64,000 nucleotides of DNA from Flavivirga sp. 57AJ16 (GTDB lineage: Bacteria > Bacteroidota > Bacteroidia > Flavobacteriales > Flavobacteriaceae): the NCBI RefSeq assembly GCF_028736925.1, contig NZ_JAQZAT010000018.1:1-64000 (forward strand), written 5' to 3'. The position numbers were made by a program, and so were the translations under genes. Below are positions 6,164-17,153 of this stretch, piece by piece. Within the stretch, counting starts at the first letter, position 1, and every line of letters starts with the position of its first letter. The notes beneath the pieces are model-generated. The model searched no databases, was not told where the DNA came from, and saw nothing but the letters and a program-made list of their open reading frames with translations.

Positions 6164-8908
6164 ATGATGAATATTCGCCTGTCCAATACCTCAAAACCTT
6201 TTATTTTATTAGGTTTATTTTTTGTTTTTGGATGTGTTAATGATTCTGAAACCAAAAAGTACAAAATAGGTTTTTCACAAACAGGTATTAATGATGAATG
6301 GCGGAAATCCATGAATCAGGCCATGGAAATTCAAGTAGGTTTTTATCCAGAATTGGAACTTAAAATTCTGGATAGCGATGATAATATAGACAATCAAGTA
6401 AAAGACATAGAGCAACTAATTGCTGAAAAAATTGATATATTGATAGTATCGCCTATAAAGTCCAAGCCTATTACACCAATTGTTGAAAAAGCTTTTAAAA
6501 GTGGTATCCCAGTTTTAATTGTTGATAGAAAAACCGATGGCGATAATTATACCGCTTATTTAGGTGGCGATAATTATGAAGTAGGAACAAATGCTGCCAA
6601 CTATTTAGCATCATTAGCAAATAAAAATAAAAAAATAATTGAAATTAAAGGACTTGCAGGGTCTTCACCAGCCTTAGAACGTAGTTTAGGTTTTAATGAT
6701 GTTGTTAATGCAACCAAAAATTTAGAAGTTGTTAAAACTATTGAAGGAAACTGGGAAAGTTATTCAATAAAAGATAGTTTACGAAACGTATTGGAAAGTA
6801 TAAAAGGCATTGATTATATATTTGTACATAACGACAGAATGGCTTTAGGTGCTTGGGAAATTGTAAAGGAAAAAAAACTTCAAGACCATATAAAAATAAT
6901 AGGTGTTGATGGTTTAAATGGACCAAACGGAGGGATACAATTGGTTAAAGAAGGAAAATTATTGGCTACCATATTATATCCAACAGGAGGTGATGAGGCC
7001 ATTCAGTTAGTGTTAAAAATATTGAGTGGTGAGCGAGTTGCAAAAAACAATATTTTAAGTACTACGGTCATAGATTCTCGTAATGCTGATATTATGAGCA
7101 AACAATTTGATAAAATATACCAACAGCAACAAAACATAGACCACCAACATATAAAAATAAGTAATCAAGAAAAAAGGTTTACCACCCAAAAACAAGCGCT
7201 ACAGTTACTCTTGGCACTATTAATTATTAGTGTTGTTTTAGGAACATACAGTATTTATTCAACATACAACATCAAAAAGAAAAAGCGCGAATTGGAAATA
7301 CGTAATAAAAAAATCACTATTCAACGAAACCAAATTAAAAAGATAGCAGAAGAGGTTAAAATTAGCAATGAAGCCAAGGTTAATTTTTTTACAGGATTAT
7401 CGCATGAGTTTAAAACACCTATTACATTAATTTTATCTTCAACAGAATCATTAACAGAAAATAAAATAATACGCGATAATAAACTTTTAAGTGAAGTAGG
7501 ATTAATATATAACAACTCAAAACGGTTGTTACGATTGATTAATCAATTATTGGATTTTAGAAAAATAGAAGACCGTAAGTTTGTTTTAAAAGCTTCAAAA
7601 ACAAATTTATATCAATTCTCTAATTTAGTTTTTAAAGATTTTGAACGCGAAGCACAAAGGCGGAACATTAATTTTACAATCAGTACCAATAATGAAGATT
7701 TACCGGTTTTTATAGATAGAAATTTAATGGATAAAGTGTATTTTAATTTACTATCAAATGCTTTTAAATTCACTCCTAATAATGGTACTATTTCAATAGA
7801 AATAAAAGATAAATTTGATAGTAATTTTGTAAAAATACATTTTAAGGATTCTGGGATAGGCATTCCAAAAAAAGAAATGAACCATGTTTTTCAAGCCTTT
7901 TTTCAAGGATCAAATAATAATAAAACGAGCTCTGGTATAGGTTTGCACTTGTCTAAAGAATTTATTGAATTACATAAAGGCACTATTGAAGTCATTTCCA
8001 AGCATGGAACCGAATTTATTATTACTCTATATAAAGATAATGTGCATTTAGATTCCGATGAAATTATTTATGAGGTTGATATTGTTGATAGTTTGCTTCT
8101 AAGTTCAAATTTTGATTACGAAGACGACAGTATCACCGAACAATTAGTTTTGAATGATGAAGATCATTATTCCATTTTAATTATTGAAGACAATCTCGAT
8201 TTGGTAAAATATTTGAAAGGAAAATTATCCTTAGAATATAGTGTGTCCGTTTCTGATGGTACCGACGGTATTGAAAAGGCATTAGAGCTTATACCAGATA
8301 TTATTTTATGTGATGTTAGTTTACCAGGAAAAAGTGGCTTTGATATTTGTAAAATTTTGAAAAAAGATTTAAGAACGTCTCACATTCCTACCATAATTTT
8401 AACAGCATTAAATAATAAAGAATCCTATATTAAAGGACTGGAGTCTGGAGCAGATCTATACCTTACTAAACCATTTAGTTTTTCAATTTTAGCAGAATCG
8501 ATAAAAACACTTATTTATAATCGCGAAAAACTTAGGTACTATTTTCTTAATAACGTTTATAATATAGATGCCTCAAGCAGTTTTGGGTCTATGGAGCAAG
8601 AATTTATTTTGAAACTGAATAAAATAATAGATAATAATATGGACAATTCTAAATTTTCTGTCGAAAATTTAGCCAACGATCTAAATATATCCCGAATTCA
8701 GCTTTATAGAAAAATGAAAGCCATTATGGGGGTAAACGTTAGCGACTATATTCAAAATATACGATTAGAAAAAGCAAAGAAAATGCTACGGGATACGTCA
8801 TTAACAATATCTGAAATAGCATATGCTACCGGATTTTCTACTCCGAATTATTTTTCCACAAGCTTTAAAAATAAATTTAATAAATCTCCAAAAGCTTTTA
8901 GAGAATAA
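6164..8908 (+). CDS. Hybrid two-component system sensor-regulator (HTCS), fructan locus
   Basis: 914 residues from the ATG at 6164; an in-frame ATG at 6092 would add 24 residues that do not look like a signal. Order: hydrophobic N-terminus ending VFGC, periplasmic LacI/RbsB-type sugar-binding domain (about 30-310), membrane helix near 375-395, histidine kinase (LSHEFKTP, His414; NLLSNAFKFTP; DSGIGIP), receiver domain with phospho-Asp717 (LCDVSLPGKSG), and a C-terminal AraC HTH. This is the HTCS type with a sugar-binding sensor, like BT1754 of Bacteroides thetaiotaomicron, which binds fructose. It stands just upstream of the GH32/SusCD genes and very likely activates them. The lipobox-like Cys at the N-terminus is odd for a protein that must stay anchored. 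Confidence 0.88.
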   Translation: MMNIRLSNTSKPFILLGLFFVFGCVNDSETKKYKIGFSQTGINDEWRKSMNQAMEIQVGFYPELELKILDSDDNIDNQVKDIEQLIAEKIDILIVSPIKSKPITPIVEKAFKSGIPVLIVDRKTDGDNYTAYLGGDNYEVGTNAANYLASLANKNKKIIEIKGLAGSSPALERSLGFNDVVNATKNLEVVKTIEGNWESYSIKDSLRNVLESIKGIDYIFVHNDRMALGAWEIVKEKKLQDHIKIIGVDGLNGPNGGIQLVKEGKLLATILYPTGGDEAIQLVLKILSGERVAKNNILSTTVIDSRNADIMSKQFDKIYQQQQNIDHQHIKISNQEKRFTTQKQALQLLLALLIISVVLGTYSIYSTYNIKKKKRELEIRNKKITIQRNQIKKIAEEVKISNEAKVNFFTGLSHEFKTPITLILSSTESLTENKIIRDNKLLSEVGLIYNNSKRLLRLINQLLDFRKIEDRKFVLKASKTNLYQFSNLVFKDFEREAQRRNINFTISTNNEDLPVFIDRNLMDKVYFNLLSNAFKFTPNNGTISIEIKDKFDSNFVKIHFKDSGIGIPKKEMNHVFQAFFQGSNNNKTSSGIGLHLSKEFIELHKGTIEVISKHGTEFIITLYKDNVHLDSDEIIYEVDIVDSLLLSSNFDYEDDSITEQLVLNDEDHYSILIIEDNLDLVKYLKGKLSLEYSVSVSDGTDGIEKALELIPDIILCDVSLPGKSGFDICKILKKDLRTSHIPTIILTALNNKESYIKGLESGADLYLTKPFSFSILAESIKTLIYNREKLRYYFLNNVYNIDASSSFGSMEQEFILKLNKIIDNNMDNSKFSVENLANDLNISRIQLYRKMKAIMGVNVSDYIQNIRLEKAKKMLRDTSLTISEIAYATGFSTPNYFSTSFKNKFNKSPKAFRE

Positions 8909-9268
8909 TAATTAATGTACTTTTTTCATTTTTTGTATTGTTATTATGGTAATAATTCAATTGTTTATTTGTCATTTTCTTGTTTAAATAATTAAAAAAC
9001 ATATTAATTATTACTTTTGGTGCTGTTTTTTAAGAAATTGATATCTGTTCCAAATTCATATAGGTAACAATTTTGAACAAATAATGTAACATTTTTGAAA
9101 CTCCAAATTTTATTCTGAAAATAATTTATATACAAAACACTTATAATGAATCGTTTATGTGTATTTTAACAGTTGCTTAACAATTTCATAATATTTTGAT
9201 ACATATGTAAAATACAGAAATAGTCTTTCAATGTACTTTGGTGAACACTAAACTAAATACACCGCTAC
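8909..9268. other. Intergenic control region before the fructan operon
   Basis: A 360-bp, very AT-rich stretch between the HTCS gene and the sugar porter. It is the obvious place for the HTCS operator and the operon promoter, but I could not pick a convincing operator repeat. TACTTTG at 9234-9240 resembles a -7 box with one T missing. No gene, RNA or repeat was recognised. Confidence 0.4.
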
Positions 9269-10594
9269 ATGAACAGAAAGATACTAATCTGGTCCATCAC
9301 TGCTGCTTTGGCAGGTTTCTTATTTGGCTTTGATACGGTAGTCATATCAGGCGCAGAAAAAAAATTACAATTATTATGGGGTTCTTCAGATATGTTTCAT
9401 GGCGTAGTTGTTATAGGCATGGCATTGTGGGGAACCGTAGTGGGTGCTTTTTTTGGCGGTATACCTACAAATAAGATAGGACGAAAAAATACTTTAATAT
9501 GGATAGGGGTTTTATACACGATATCTGCTATTGGTTCAGGTTTAGCGAACGATCCCTGGACATTTGCAGTTTTTAGATTTATAGGAGGCTTAGGGGTAGG
9601 CGCATCAACTGTTGCGGCACCTGCTTATATATCAGAAATTGCACCTGCTAAAGATAGGGGCAAGTTAGTGGGGCTATATCAGTTCAACATTGTATTTGGT
9701 ATTCTGGTGGCATTTTTATCAAATTACTTATTAAATAATATAGGTGAAAACGCATGGCGCTGGATGGTAGGAGTAGAAGCCTTTCCTGCTGCTATTTACA
9801 CCGTATTTGCATTTACTATACCAAAAAGTCCGCGATGGTTATTAACTAAATTTAGAAATAGTGAAGCCATTGGTGTCCTTCAGGTTATTGATCCAGATCA
9901 AGATCCAGAAAAACTAATGATGGAGATAAAGGACGAGATGGAAAACACGGTACCTAATGAAAATATCTTCCTAAAAAAATATAGGTTTCCATTAATTCTA
10001 GCATTTTTAATAGCTTTTTTCAATCAGTTATCAGGAATTAACGCCTTGCTTTATTATGCTCCTAGAATTTTATCAGAAGCTGGGTTGGCCGAAAGTTCAG
10101 CACTTTTAAGCAGTATAGGAGTAGGTGTTACAAACTTGATTTTTACACTTTTAGGTGTTTTTCTAATAGACAGGTTAGGGAGGAAACAATTGATGTATAT
10201 CTGTTCTTTTGGTTATATCATATCATTATCATTAGTTTCGGCAGCATTTTTCCTTCATTGGGAAGGTCGCTCAATGCCTATATTTTTATTCATGTTTATT
10301 GCAGCACATGCTATTGGACAGGGTACGGTTATTTGGGTGTTTATTTCAGAAATTTTCCCTAATCATTTAAGAGGCTCGGGGCAATCGTTTGGTAGCTCGG
10401 TGCATTGGGTATTAGCAGCTGTGGTGCCTTCTTTGGTTCCTGTATTGTTTTCTACAATAGGTGCAGGTATGGTTTTTCTGTTCTTTGCCGTTATGATGGG
10501 ATTTCAATTGCTATTTGTGATTTTTATGATGCCAGAAACGAAAGGCATTTCCTTAGAATATTTAAGTAAAAAATTAATTAAAAAAAGTAAATAA
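9269..10594 (+). CDS. MFS sugar porter (likely fructose or sucrose importer)
   Basis: 441 residues with 12 predicted membrane helices and the sugar-porter signatures: GFDTVVISG in helix 1, GRKNTL after helix 2, RFIGGLGVGASTVAAPAYISE (helix 4-5), PKSPRWLL before the central loop, NQLSGINALLYYAP in helix 7, DRLGRK, and PETKG at the C-terminal end. It acts in the inner membrane by proton symport in known relatives. It heads the operon that continues with GH32, whose ATG overlaps its stop by one base (TAATG at 10592-10596), so the two are translationally coupled. The sugar is inferred from the neighbours, not from the sequence. Confidence 0.88.
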   Translation: MNRKILIWSITAALAGFLFGFDTVVISGAEKKLQLLWGSSDMFHGVVVIGMALWGTVVGAFFGGIPTNKIGRKNTLIWIGVLYTISAIGSGLANDPWTFAVFRFIGGLGVGASTVAAPAYISEIAPAKDRGKLVGLYQFNIVFGILVAFLSNYLLNNIGENAWRWMVGVEAFPAAIYTVFAFTIPKSPRWLLTKFRNSEAIGVLQVIDPDQDPEKLMMEIKDEMENTVPNENIFLKKYRFPLILAFLIAFFNQLSGINALLYYAPRILSEAGLAESSALLSSIGVGVTNLIFTLLGVFLIDRLGRKQLMYICSFGYIISLSLVSAAFFLHWEGRSMPIFLFMFIAAHAIGQGTVIWVFISEIFPNHLRGSGQSFGSSVHWVLAAVVPSLVPVLFSTIGAGMVFLFFAVMMGFQLLFVIFMMPETKGISLEYLSKKLIKKSK

Positions 10595-12192
10595 TGAAAC
10601 GTACCTATTATGTAAATCTGGTTTTAATGATATTGTTTTTCTCATTGATTAATGGTTGTAAAAAGACATCTAAAGAAAACAAATTTGGAGATGAAATGAC
10701 TTATTCAGAAGAAGACCTATACCGTCCTAACTTTCATTTTACTCCTAAAAAAGCATGGATGAACGATCCTAATGGTATGTTTTTTTACAACGGATATTAT
10801 CATCTATACTTTCAGTACCACCCCGAAAGTAATGTTTGGGGGCCTATGCATTGGGGGCATGCTATAAGCACCGATATGATTACTTGGACTGAGCAGCCCA
10901 TTGCCATTTATCCAGATGAATTAGGAACTATTTTTTCTGGAAGTGCAGTAGTTGATATTAGTAACAGTTCTGGTTTTGGCGAGGTGAGCAATGCTGTTCC
11001 TATAGTAGCTATGTATACAAGCTCTAAAAAACTGGATGAAGGAGATCATTGGAAACAAACTCAAAGTATTGCATATAGTAACGACGAAGGAATGACTTTT
11101 ACTAAATATGATAACAATCCGGTTATAGATAATAACAAAATTAAAGACTTTAGAGATCCTAAAGTGTCGTGGGACGAAGAACATAACAAATGGGTTATGG
11201 TACTCGCTGCTGGCGATAAAATAATGTTTTATGATTCTAAAGACTTAAAAAAATGGAATTTACTTTCAGATTTCGGACAAGGTATTGGCGAACATGGAGG
11301 AGTATGGGAGTGTCCAGATTTTTTTCAATTACCCGTTATAGGAACCGATAAATCTAAATGGGTCCTTTTTGTGAGTATTAACCCTGGCGGGCCAAATAAC
11401 GGCTCTGCAACCCAATATTTTATTGGCGATTTTGATGGAGAAAAATTCACGATCGACAAAGAATTTGAAGAAAGCCTAACTAAAGAGCACAATTACTGGA
11501 TAGATTTTGGAAGAGATAATTATGCAGGCGTATCATGGTCTAATGCTACAAGAAGAGATGGCAGCAAACTCATGCTAGGTTGGATGTCTAATTGGGATTA
11601 TGCTCAAGTTGTTCCTACTGAAATTTGGAGAAGTGCCATGACTATTGCTAGAAAAGTACAGCTTCAAAAAAACAATAATGGTTATAGGTTACTGATTAAT
11701 CCTGTAGAAGAACTTACTAACTACAGGAGCACAAAATATAAAAAGGAAAATATAGTAATCAAGGAAGAGACAAAAATTATAGATGCTGATGCTATTGATT
11801 TGGCTAGTGCAGAAATTCAATTTAATATTTCAAACTTAAAAAAAACTATATACACGTTTAAATTATCAAACAAGCTAGGAGATGAATTGTTATTTGGCTA
11901 TGATAATACAAAAAAGAAGTTTTTTATAGATCGCAGGAATTCTGGCAAAACAAGCTTTTCTGAAAACTTTGCAAATAAAGTTTCTACGGCTTCAAGAACA
12001 TCAACCAATAAAAACCTTTCCGGCACAATTATTCTCGATAAAACATCTATAGAGCTATTTTTTGATAATGGCGAAACAGTAATGACAGAAATATTTTTTC
12101 CGAACTCCCCATTCGATAAACTAAGTATGGAGTCTAAAGGTCAGGAGTTTACTCTTGGCAATATTGAAATTCATAAACTAACTTTTAACTAA
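10594..12192 (+). CDS. Glycoside hydrolase family 32 lipoprotein (fructan/sucrose hydrolase)
   Basis: 532 residues. A lipoprotein signal ends in LINGC (Cys22). The five-bladed propeller carries all three family 32 catalytic motifs: WMNDPNG with nucleophile Asp58, FRDP with transition-state stabiliser Asp188, and WECPD with acid/base Glu239. The C-terminal beta-sandwich (about 390-532) closes with FDNGETVMTEIFFP, typical of GH32. Known activities are levanase, inulinase and invertase; sequence alone does not separate them. Lipidation and the SusCD neighbours favour a surface or periplasmic enzyme that releases fructose. Confidence 0.93.
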   Translation: MKRTYYVNLVLMILFFSLINGCKKTSKENKFGDEMTYSEEDLYRPNFHFTPKKAWMNDPNGMFFYNGYYHLYFQYHPESNVWGPMHWGHAISTDMITWTEQPIAIYPDELGTIFSGSAVVDISNSSGFGEVSNAVPIVAMYTSSKKLDEGDHWKQTQSIAYSNDEGMTFTKYDNNPVIDNNKIKDFRDPKVSWDEEHNKWVMVLAAGDKIMFYDSKDLKKWNLLSDFGQGIGEHGGVWECPDFFQLPVIGTDKSKWVLFVSINPGGPNNGSATQYFIGDFDGEKFTIDKEFEESLTKEHNYWIDFGRDNYAGVSWSNATRRDGSKLMLGWMSNWDYAQVVPTEIWRSAMTIARKVQLQKNNNGYRLLINPVEELTNYRSTKYKKENIVIKEETKIIDADAIDLASAEIQFNISNLKKTIYTFKLSNKLGDELLFGYDNTKKKFFIDRRNSGKTSFSENFANKVSTASRTSTNKNLSGTIILDKTSIELFFDNGETVMTEIFFPNSPFDKLSMESKGQEFTLGNIEIHKLTFN

Positions 12193-12203
12193 ACTAATTT
12201 ATT

Positions 12204-15200
12204 ATGAAATTAAAACAACTTTTATTTCTGCCCGTATTTACTTTTGTAGGTATTTGGGTACAAGCGCAGGTAAAAGGAACTATTACTTCCCAAGAGGACG
12301 GTATGCCTTTACCAGGTGTATCTGTTGTAGTAGTAGGAACAACTCAAGGGACCGCAACAGATTTTGACGGTAATTATGTATTAGAGCATGTAGATTCTAA
12401 TGCTGCATTGGTTTTTAGCTATGTAGGTTACAAATCGCAACAAGTACAAATCAATGGACGCTCTGTAATTGATATTGTATTGGTAGTAGATGCGGCATCG
12501 CTTGATGAAATTGTAGTAACGGGGTATTCTAGAGAACGTAAAGTAGACGTTACTGGTGCAATTACTGTGGTAGATCTTGGTCCAACAAAAGGAACAAGCT
12601 TGAGTTCAGGTAGTGCCATACAAGGATTACAGGGGCAAGTGCCAGGTCTGTTTATCGAAAAAAATGGGGATCCAACCGGTACTAGTAATAATGTTTTAAT
12701 TCGTGGTGCAACAACATTAGGAAATAACGCCCCACTTTATGTAATAGACGGTGTACCAACCGTAAGACAAGAGGTTTTTGCAAGTTTAAATCCTAGTACT
12801 GTCGAATCTGTTCAAGTATTAAAAGATGCATCTGCGTCTTCTCTGTATGGAGCACGAGCAGGGAATGGTGTTATTATCGTTACAACAAAAAACAGTGCCA
12901 AAGCAGCAGCAGGAGAAAAATTCAGTGTAAGTATAAACTCTAATATATCGATGTTGTCTGAGAAAAAGCAACGTTATGACATGCTAAATGCACAGCAGCG
13001 TGGTGAAGCATTATGGCAGGCGTCGGTTAATGATGGTGCAGATCCTAATGGAGGCTACGGTGAACTATATAATTTTGATTGGAATGGTGATTTTAATAAC
13101 CCCGTGTTGAATAGTGTCACGGTACAGCCATTTGTAGGTGGAGATACCTCTGTACCTGCAGGAGATACCGATTGGCAAGATGAACTTTATCAAACAGGTT
13201 ATGTTTACAATAATGAAATCTCAGTTTCTGGAGGTACCGATAATTCGTTTCATTTATTAAATATTGGACATTTAAGAAATACGGGGATTTTAAAATTTAC
13301 AGGATATGAAAGAATTTCAGCAAAATTAAATTCTAATTTCAATTTGTTTGAGAATAAGTTACGTATTGGTATTAATACCCAATTTTCTACATCCGATGAA
13401 ACATTGGCATCAAATGATGTTGGTAGCGCGCCTACCCCGTCTCTTGGTATTAATTTAGCACCTACTTTGCCTGTATATGATGCTAATGGAGATTACGCAG
13501 GTCCTTTAGGAGCTGGGTATTCTGATAGAAATAATCCGCTTTTAATGCAGGATTTGAATAAATGGGATAATACAGATAGAATCATCATGTTCGGAAATGT
13601 CTATGCAGAGTTCGATCTCATGGAAAATTTAACATTTAGAACAAGTTTAGGTCTTGATTTTGGAGATTACAAAAAAAGAGATATAGAAAGAAGGGTTTTT
13701 AATGGCTTTATAACCCGAAGTGATAATAGGCTTATAGAATCTACTAATAAATTTACAAGTGTTGTATTTACCAATACATTGAATTATCAATTAGAAATTG
13801 GTGAAGATCATAAAATTGGTGTTTTGTTAGGTGCAGAATCAATAAAAGATGATTTTGCAAGTGTTAGCGCTTCGGCAAATACTTTTGCAGTAGAGACAGA
13901 GTCATTCTTTCAGCTAAATGCAGCAACAGGAGCTCGCACCAATACAGGTTCATCAACAGGAAGTAGATTATTATCACAATTTGGTAAAATAAACTATGCG
14001 TTTCAAGACAGATATTTGGCGTCTTTTACGTTGCGTAGAGATGGGTCGTCAAGATTTGGTGCCGAAAATAGATACGGTATTTTTCCAGCAGGTACTTTAG
14101 GTTGGAGAATAAGTAACGAAGATTTTTGGAAGGATAATGATATTGTTAATACTTTAAAATTAAGAGCAGGTTACGGAGAAGTTGGTAACCAGACTATTGG
14201 AGATGTGGCTCGTTTTGGTTTGTTTGAATCTAGATATGGAGCAAATCAAAATCAATTTGTACCAGATTTTTTTAATATTTATTATAACGTAGGTACTGCC
14301 TATGATTTGAATGGAAGTAATGGTGGTACACTGCCATCAGGCTTTGTGTCTATACAAGCGGCAAACCCTGCCTTAAAATGGGAAACAACTAAAGAAATAA
14401 ATGTTGGGATTGATTTTTCCATGTTTAGTAATAACATAACAGGTTCGTTTGATTACTTTACAAGAAAAACAAGTGATATCTTAACAACGCCTCCAATCGC
14501 TTCGGTTATTGGTGAAGGGCAACTAAGAGTATTAAATGGAGCAACAACCAAAACAAAAGGTTGGGAATTAGCCCTTGCATATTCGAAAAAATTAAATAAT
14601 GGCTTGTCTTTTGGAATATCTACAAATTTAGGAGCATTTAAAGATGAAATAACAGAGTTGCCAGACGAAGTAGTGTCTTCTTATCCTGGAACTACAGAGA
14701 ACTCTATAATAGGACATTCACAATTTTCAATTTTTGGATATAAAACGGCAGGATTATTTCAAGGTCAAGCAGATATAGACTCTAGCCCTACCCAAGTAGG
14801 CGCTAGACCAGGAGGTTTAAAATTTCAAGATTTAGATGGTAATGGAAGTATTGGCGCAGAGGATAGAGACTTTTTGGGTACCACATTACCAGATTTAGAA
14901 TATGGTGTTCGAATTGATTTAAGCTATAAAAATTTCGACCTATCTATCTTCGGATCTGGAGTTACAGGAAGAATCGGTCAAGACCCATATATTTTCTGGA
15001 ATAACTTTGTACAAGGTAGAGAGAATGCCGGTTTAGGAGTGTTAGATGCGTGGACACCAACTAATACAGATACTTCAATTCCTTCTTTATCATTAGCATT
15101 TAATGATCAAAGAACTTCGGATTATTTATTCAGAAAGAATTCCTATTTCAAATTAAGAAACCTTCAATTTGGTTATTCTTTGCCAGAAGACATAATAAGT

Positions 15201-15359
15201 AAATGGGCTGGAATGACAGGTTTAAGAATTTACTTTCAAGGCGAGAACTTATTTTGGATAACACCTAACAATTATATTGGTTCGGATCCAGAACGTACAG
15301 ACGTGGGAAATATTCCTGTTCCTACAATACTCTCATTAGGTCTTAACATAAACTTTTAA
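12204..15359 (+). CDS. SusC/RagA-type TonB-dependent transporter, fructan locus
   Basis: 1051 residues. A signal peptide (ends WVQAQ) is followed by a carboxypeptidase-regulatory-like domain (VKGTITSQEDGMPLPGVSV), then a TonB box and plug region (DEIVVTGYSRERKVDVTGAI; PLYVIDGVP; LKDASASSLYGARAGNGVI) and a long outer-membrane barrel ending LSLGLNINF. No STN domain is present, so this transporter is not expected to signal through an anti-sigma factor; control is by the HTCS. It imports fructo-oligosaccharides across the outer membrane together with the SusD encoded 12 bp downstream. Confidence 0.95.
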   Translation: MKLKQLLFLPVFTFVGIWVQAQVKGTITSQEDGMPLPGVSVVVVGTTQGTATDFDGNYVLEHVDSNAALVFSYVGYKSQQVQINGRSVIDIVLVVDAASLDEIVVTGYSRERKVDVTGAITVVDLGPTKGTSLSSGSAIQGLQGQVPGLFIEKNGDPTGTSNNVLIRGATTLGNNAPLYVIDGVPTVRQEVFASLNPSTVESVQVLKDASASSLYGARAGNGVIIVTTKNSAKAAAGEKFSVSINSNISMLSEKKQRYDMLNAQQRGEALWQASVNDGADPNGGYGELYNFDWNGDFNNPVLNSVTVQPFVGGDTSVPAGDTDWQDELYQTGYVYNNEISVSGGTDNSFHLLNIGHLRNTGILKFTGYERISAKLNSNFNLFENKLRIGINTQFSTSDETLASNDVGSAPTPSLGINLAPTLPVYDANGDYAGPLGAGYSDRNNPLLMQDLNKWDNTDRIIMFGNVYAEFDLMENLTFRTSLGLDFGDYKKRDIERRVFNGFITRSDNRLIESTNKFTSVVFTNTLNYQLEIGEDHKIGVLLGAESIKDDFASVSASANTFAVETESFFQLNAATGARTNTGSSTGSRLLSQFGKINYAFQDRYLASFTLRRDGSSRFGAENRYGIFPAGTLGWRISNEDFWKDNDIVNTLKLRAGYGEVGNQTIGDVARFGLFESRYGANQNQFVPDFFNIYYNVGTAYDLNGSNGGTLPSGFVSIQAANPALKWETTKEINVGIDFSMFSNNITGSFDYFTRKTSDILTTPPIASVIGEGQLRVLNGATTKTKGWELALAYSKKLNNGLSFGISTNLGAFKDEITELPDEVVSSYPGTTENSIIGHSQFSIFGYKTAGLFQGQADIDSSPTQVGARPGGLKFQDLDGNGSIGAEDRDFLGTTLPDLEYGVRIDLSYKNFDLSIFGSGVTGRIGQDPYIFWNNFVQGRENAGLGVLDAWTPTNTDTSIPSLSLAFNDQRTSDYLFRKNSYFKLRNLQFGYSLPEDIISKWAGMTGLRIYFQGENLFWITPNNYIGSDPERTDVGNIPVPTILSLGLNINF

Positions 15360-15371
15360 AAATTGGTAAAC

Positions 15372-17120
15372 ATGAAAAATATAAAAAAGTTATTAATAGG
15401 AGCTTTAGCTGCATTTTTGATAGTGGCCTGTTCCAAAGATTTTTTAGAATACGAACCCGAAGGTGTTTTGTCTAACGAGAATGTTGCTACAGCAGAAAAT
15501 GCAGAAGCTTTAGTTGTTGCTGCTTATGCAGGAATAGCCAATGATGAAATGGTAGGGCCATTAACACATATGTGGGTATTTGGTAGTGTCCGTTCTGATG
15601 ATGCTTATAAAGGTGGCGGTGGTCGTGCTGACGTTGATATTATTGACCGCTATGAACAATACAACTTAACTATTGCCGATGACCCTTCAGATTGGATGGG
15701 ACCAAGAACTTGGACAAATTATTACAAAGCCATTTCAAGAGCAAATTTCGCTTTATCTGTAATTAATGACATTCCAGATGCTGATTATGCAAACAAAACG
15801 TTAAGACAAGCAGAGTTGCGCTTTTTAAGAGCACACTCTCACTTCATGCTTAAATTATTGTTTAAGAAAATTCCATACATCACCGAAGGTTTATCACAAG
15901 AAGAACTTTTGCAAATTTCAAATGATGTTGATAATGATGCTTTATGGAATACTATTGCCGATGATTTCTTGTTTGCTTACAATAATTTACCACAAGCTCA
16001 AGACCAAGTTGGTAGAGCTGATAAAAATGCAGCGGCAGCATATTTAGCTAAACTACGTTTGTATCAAGCCTATGAGCAAAGTGATACCCATCAAATAACT
16101 AATATTAATACAGCAAGATTACAAGAAGTTATTGATTATGCTGATGATGTAACGGCTGCTTTAGAAGCAGATTATGGTAATAATTATTTAGACGGATTTG
16201 ATAATGGGCCAGAATCTATTTGGGCTGCACAATTTTCAATAAATGACGGTACAACAGTTAGTAGGGTAAGTTTTGTTACGGGGTTAAACTCGCCACATGG
16301 TACAGGGTTGTACGGTTGTTGTGGTTTTCATTTAGCAAGTCAAAATATGGTAAATGCGTTTCAAACCGATGCTGTTACTGGATTGCCTTTATTAGATACG
16401 TTTAATAATACCAATATTTTTAATGTAGTAGATGGTAATGGTGAAACACCATTAACTCCCGGGATTACTTTAGACCCAAGGATTGACCATACGGTTGGTA
16501 TTCCTGGTCGTCCGTTTAAATATCGTCATACCGTTACTGTTACTGGGGATATGTTGTACAACTTTAGTTGGGCTAGAGACCCAGGTGTATATGGTTATTT
16601 TGGTAATATGAAAGAGCAACAAGCACCAGATTGTTCATGCTATGTAAAAGAAGGACCATTTATTGGAACTTCTAAAAATGTGGATTTTATACGTTATGCC
16701 GATGTGTTATTGTTTAAAGCAGAAGCATTAATTCAATTAAATCAAGTTGATGCGGGTGTAACTATTATTAATCAAATTAGAGCACGTGCAGCAGCAAGTA
16801 CTCAAAGACCAATTGATGCTGGAGCATCTAATGTATATAATGTAGGCTATTATCTCATGGGAATGTCTAAGGAAGATGCCTTTAAAGCGTTAATGTTTGA
16901 AAGGCGTTTAGAGTTTGGTATGGAAGGACCAAGATTCTTCGATTTAGTAAGATGGGGCATGGCAGAACCAGTACTTAACGCGTATTTAGCTGTTGAAAAA
17001 ACAAGAAAAGATTTTCTTGCTAATGCTCAGTTTACTGCAGGACGTGATGAATATTATCCCATACCACAAAGAGAAATTGATTTTACTGGAGGTCTATATG
17101 TTCAAAATCCAGGATATTAA
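15372..17120 (+). CDS. SusD/RagB-type surface glycan-binding lipoprotein, fructan locus
   Basis: 582 residues from the ATG at 15372; the frame is open from a TTG at 15363, but MKNIKKLLIGALAAFLIVAC is a clean lipoprotein signal with Cys20. The body shows the SusD plan: a helical TPR-like core, RAELRFLRAHSHF-type segment after residue 140, and the closing ERRLEFGMEGPRFFDLVRWG motif with YYPIPQREID. It forms the lid of the SusC barrel in the outer membrane. A hairpin terminator follows at 17154, which separates the operon from the kinase gene. Confidence 0.93.
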   Translation: MKNIKKLLIGALAAFLIVACSKDFLEYEPEGVLSNENVATAENAEALVVAAYAGIANDEMVGPLTHMWVFGSVRSDDAYKGGGGRADVDIIDRYEQYNLTIADDPSDWMGPRTWTNYYKAISRANFALSVINDIPDADYANKTLRQAELRFLRAHSHFMLKLLFKKIPYITEGLSQEELLQISNDVDNDALWNTIADDFLFAYNNLPQAQDQVGRADKNAAAAYLAKLRLYQAYEQSDTHQITNINTARLQEVIDYADDVTAALEADYGNNYLDGFDNGPESIWAAQFSINDGTTVSRVSFVTGLNSPHGTGLYGCCGFHLASQNMVNAFQTDAVTGLPLLDTFNNTNIFNVVDGNGETPLTPGITLDPRIDHTVGIPGRPFKYRHTVTVTGDMLYNFSWARDPGVYGYFGNMKEQQAPDCSCYVKEGPFIGTSKNVDFIRYADVLLFKAEALIQLNQVDAGVTIINQIRARAAASTQRPIDAGASNVYNVGYYLMGMSKEDAFKALMFERRLEFGMEGPRFFDLVRWGMAEPVLNAYLAVEKTRKDFLANAQFTAGRDEYYPIPQREIDFTGGLYVQNPGY

Positions 17121-17153
17121 AAGTTAAGTGCTATTTATGATGTTTAGTTTTTA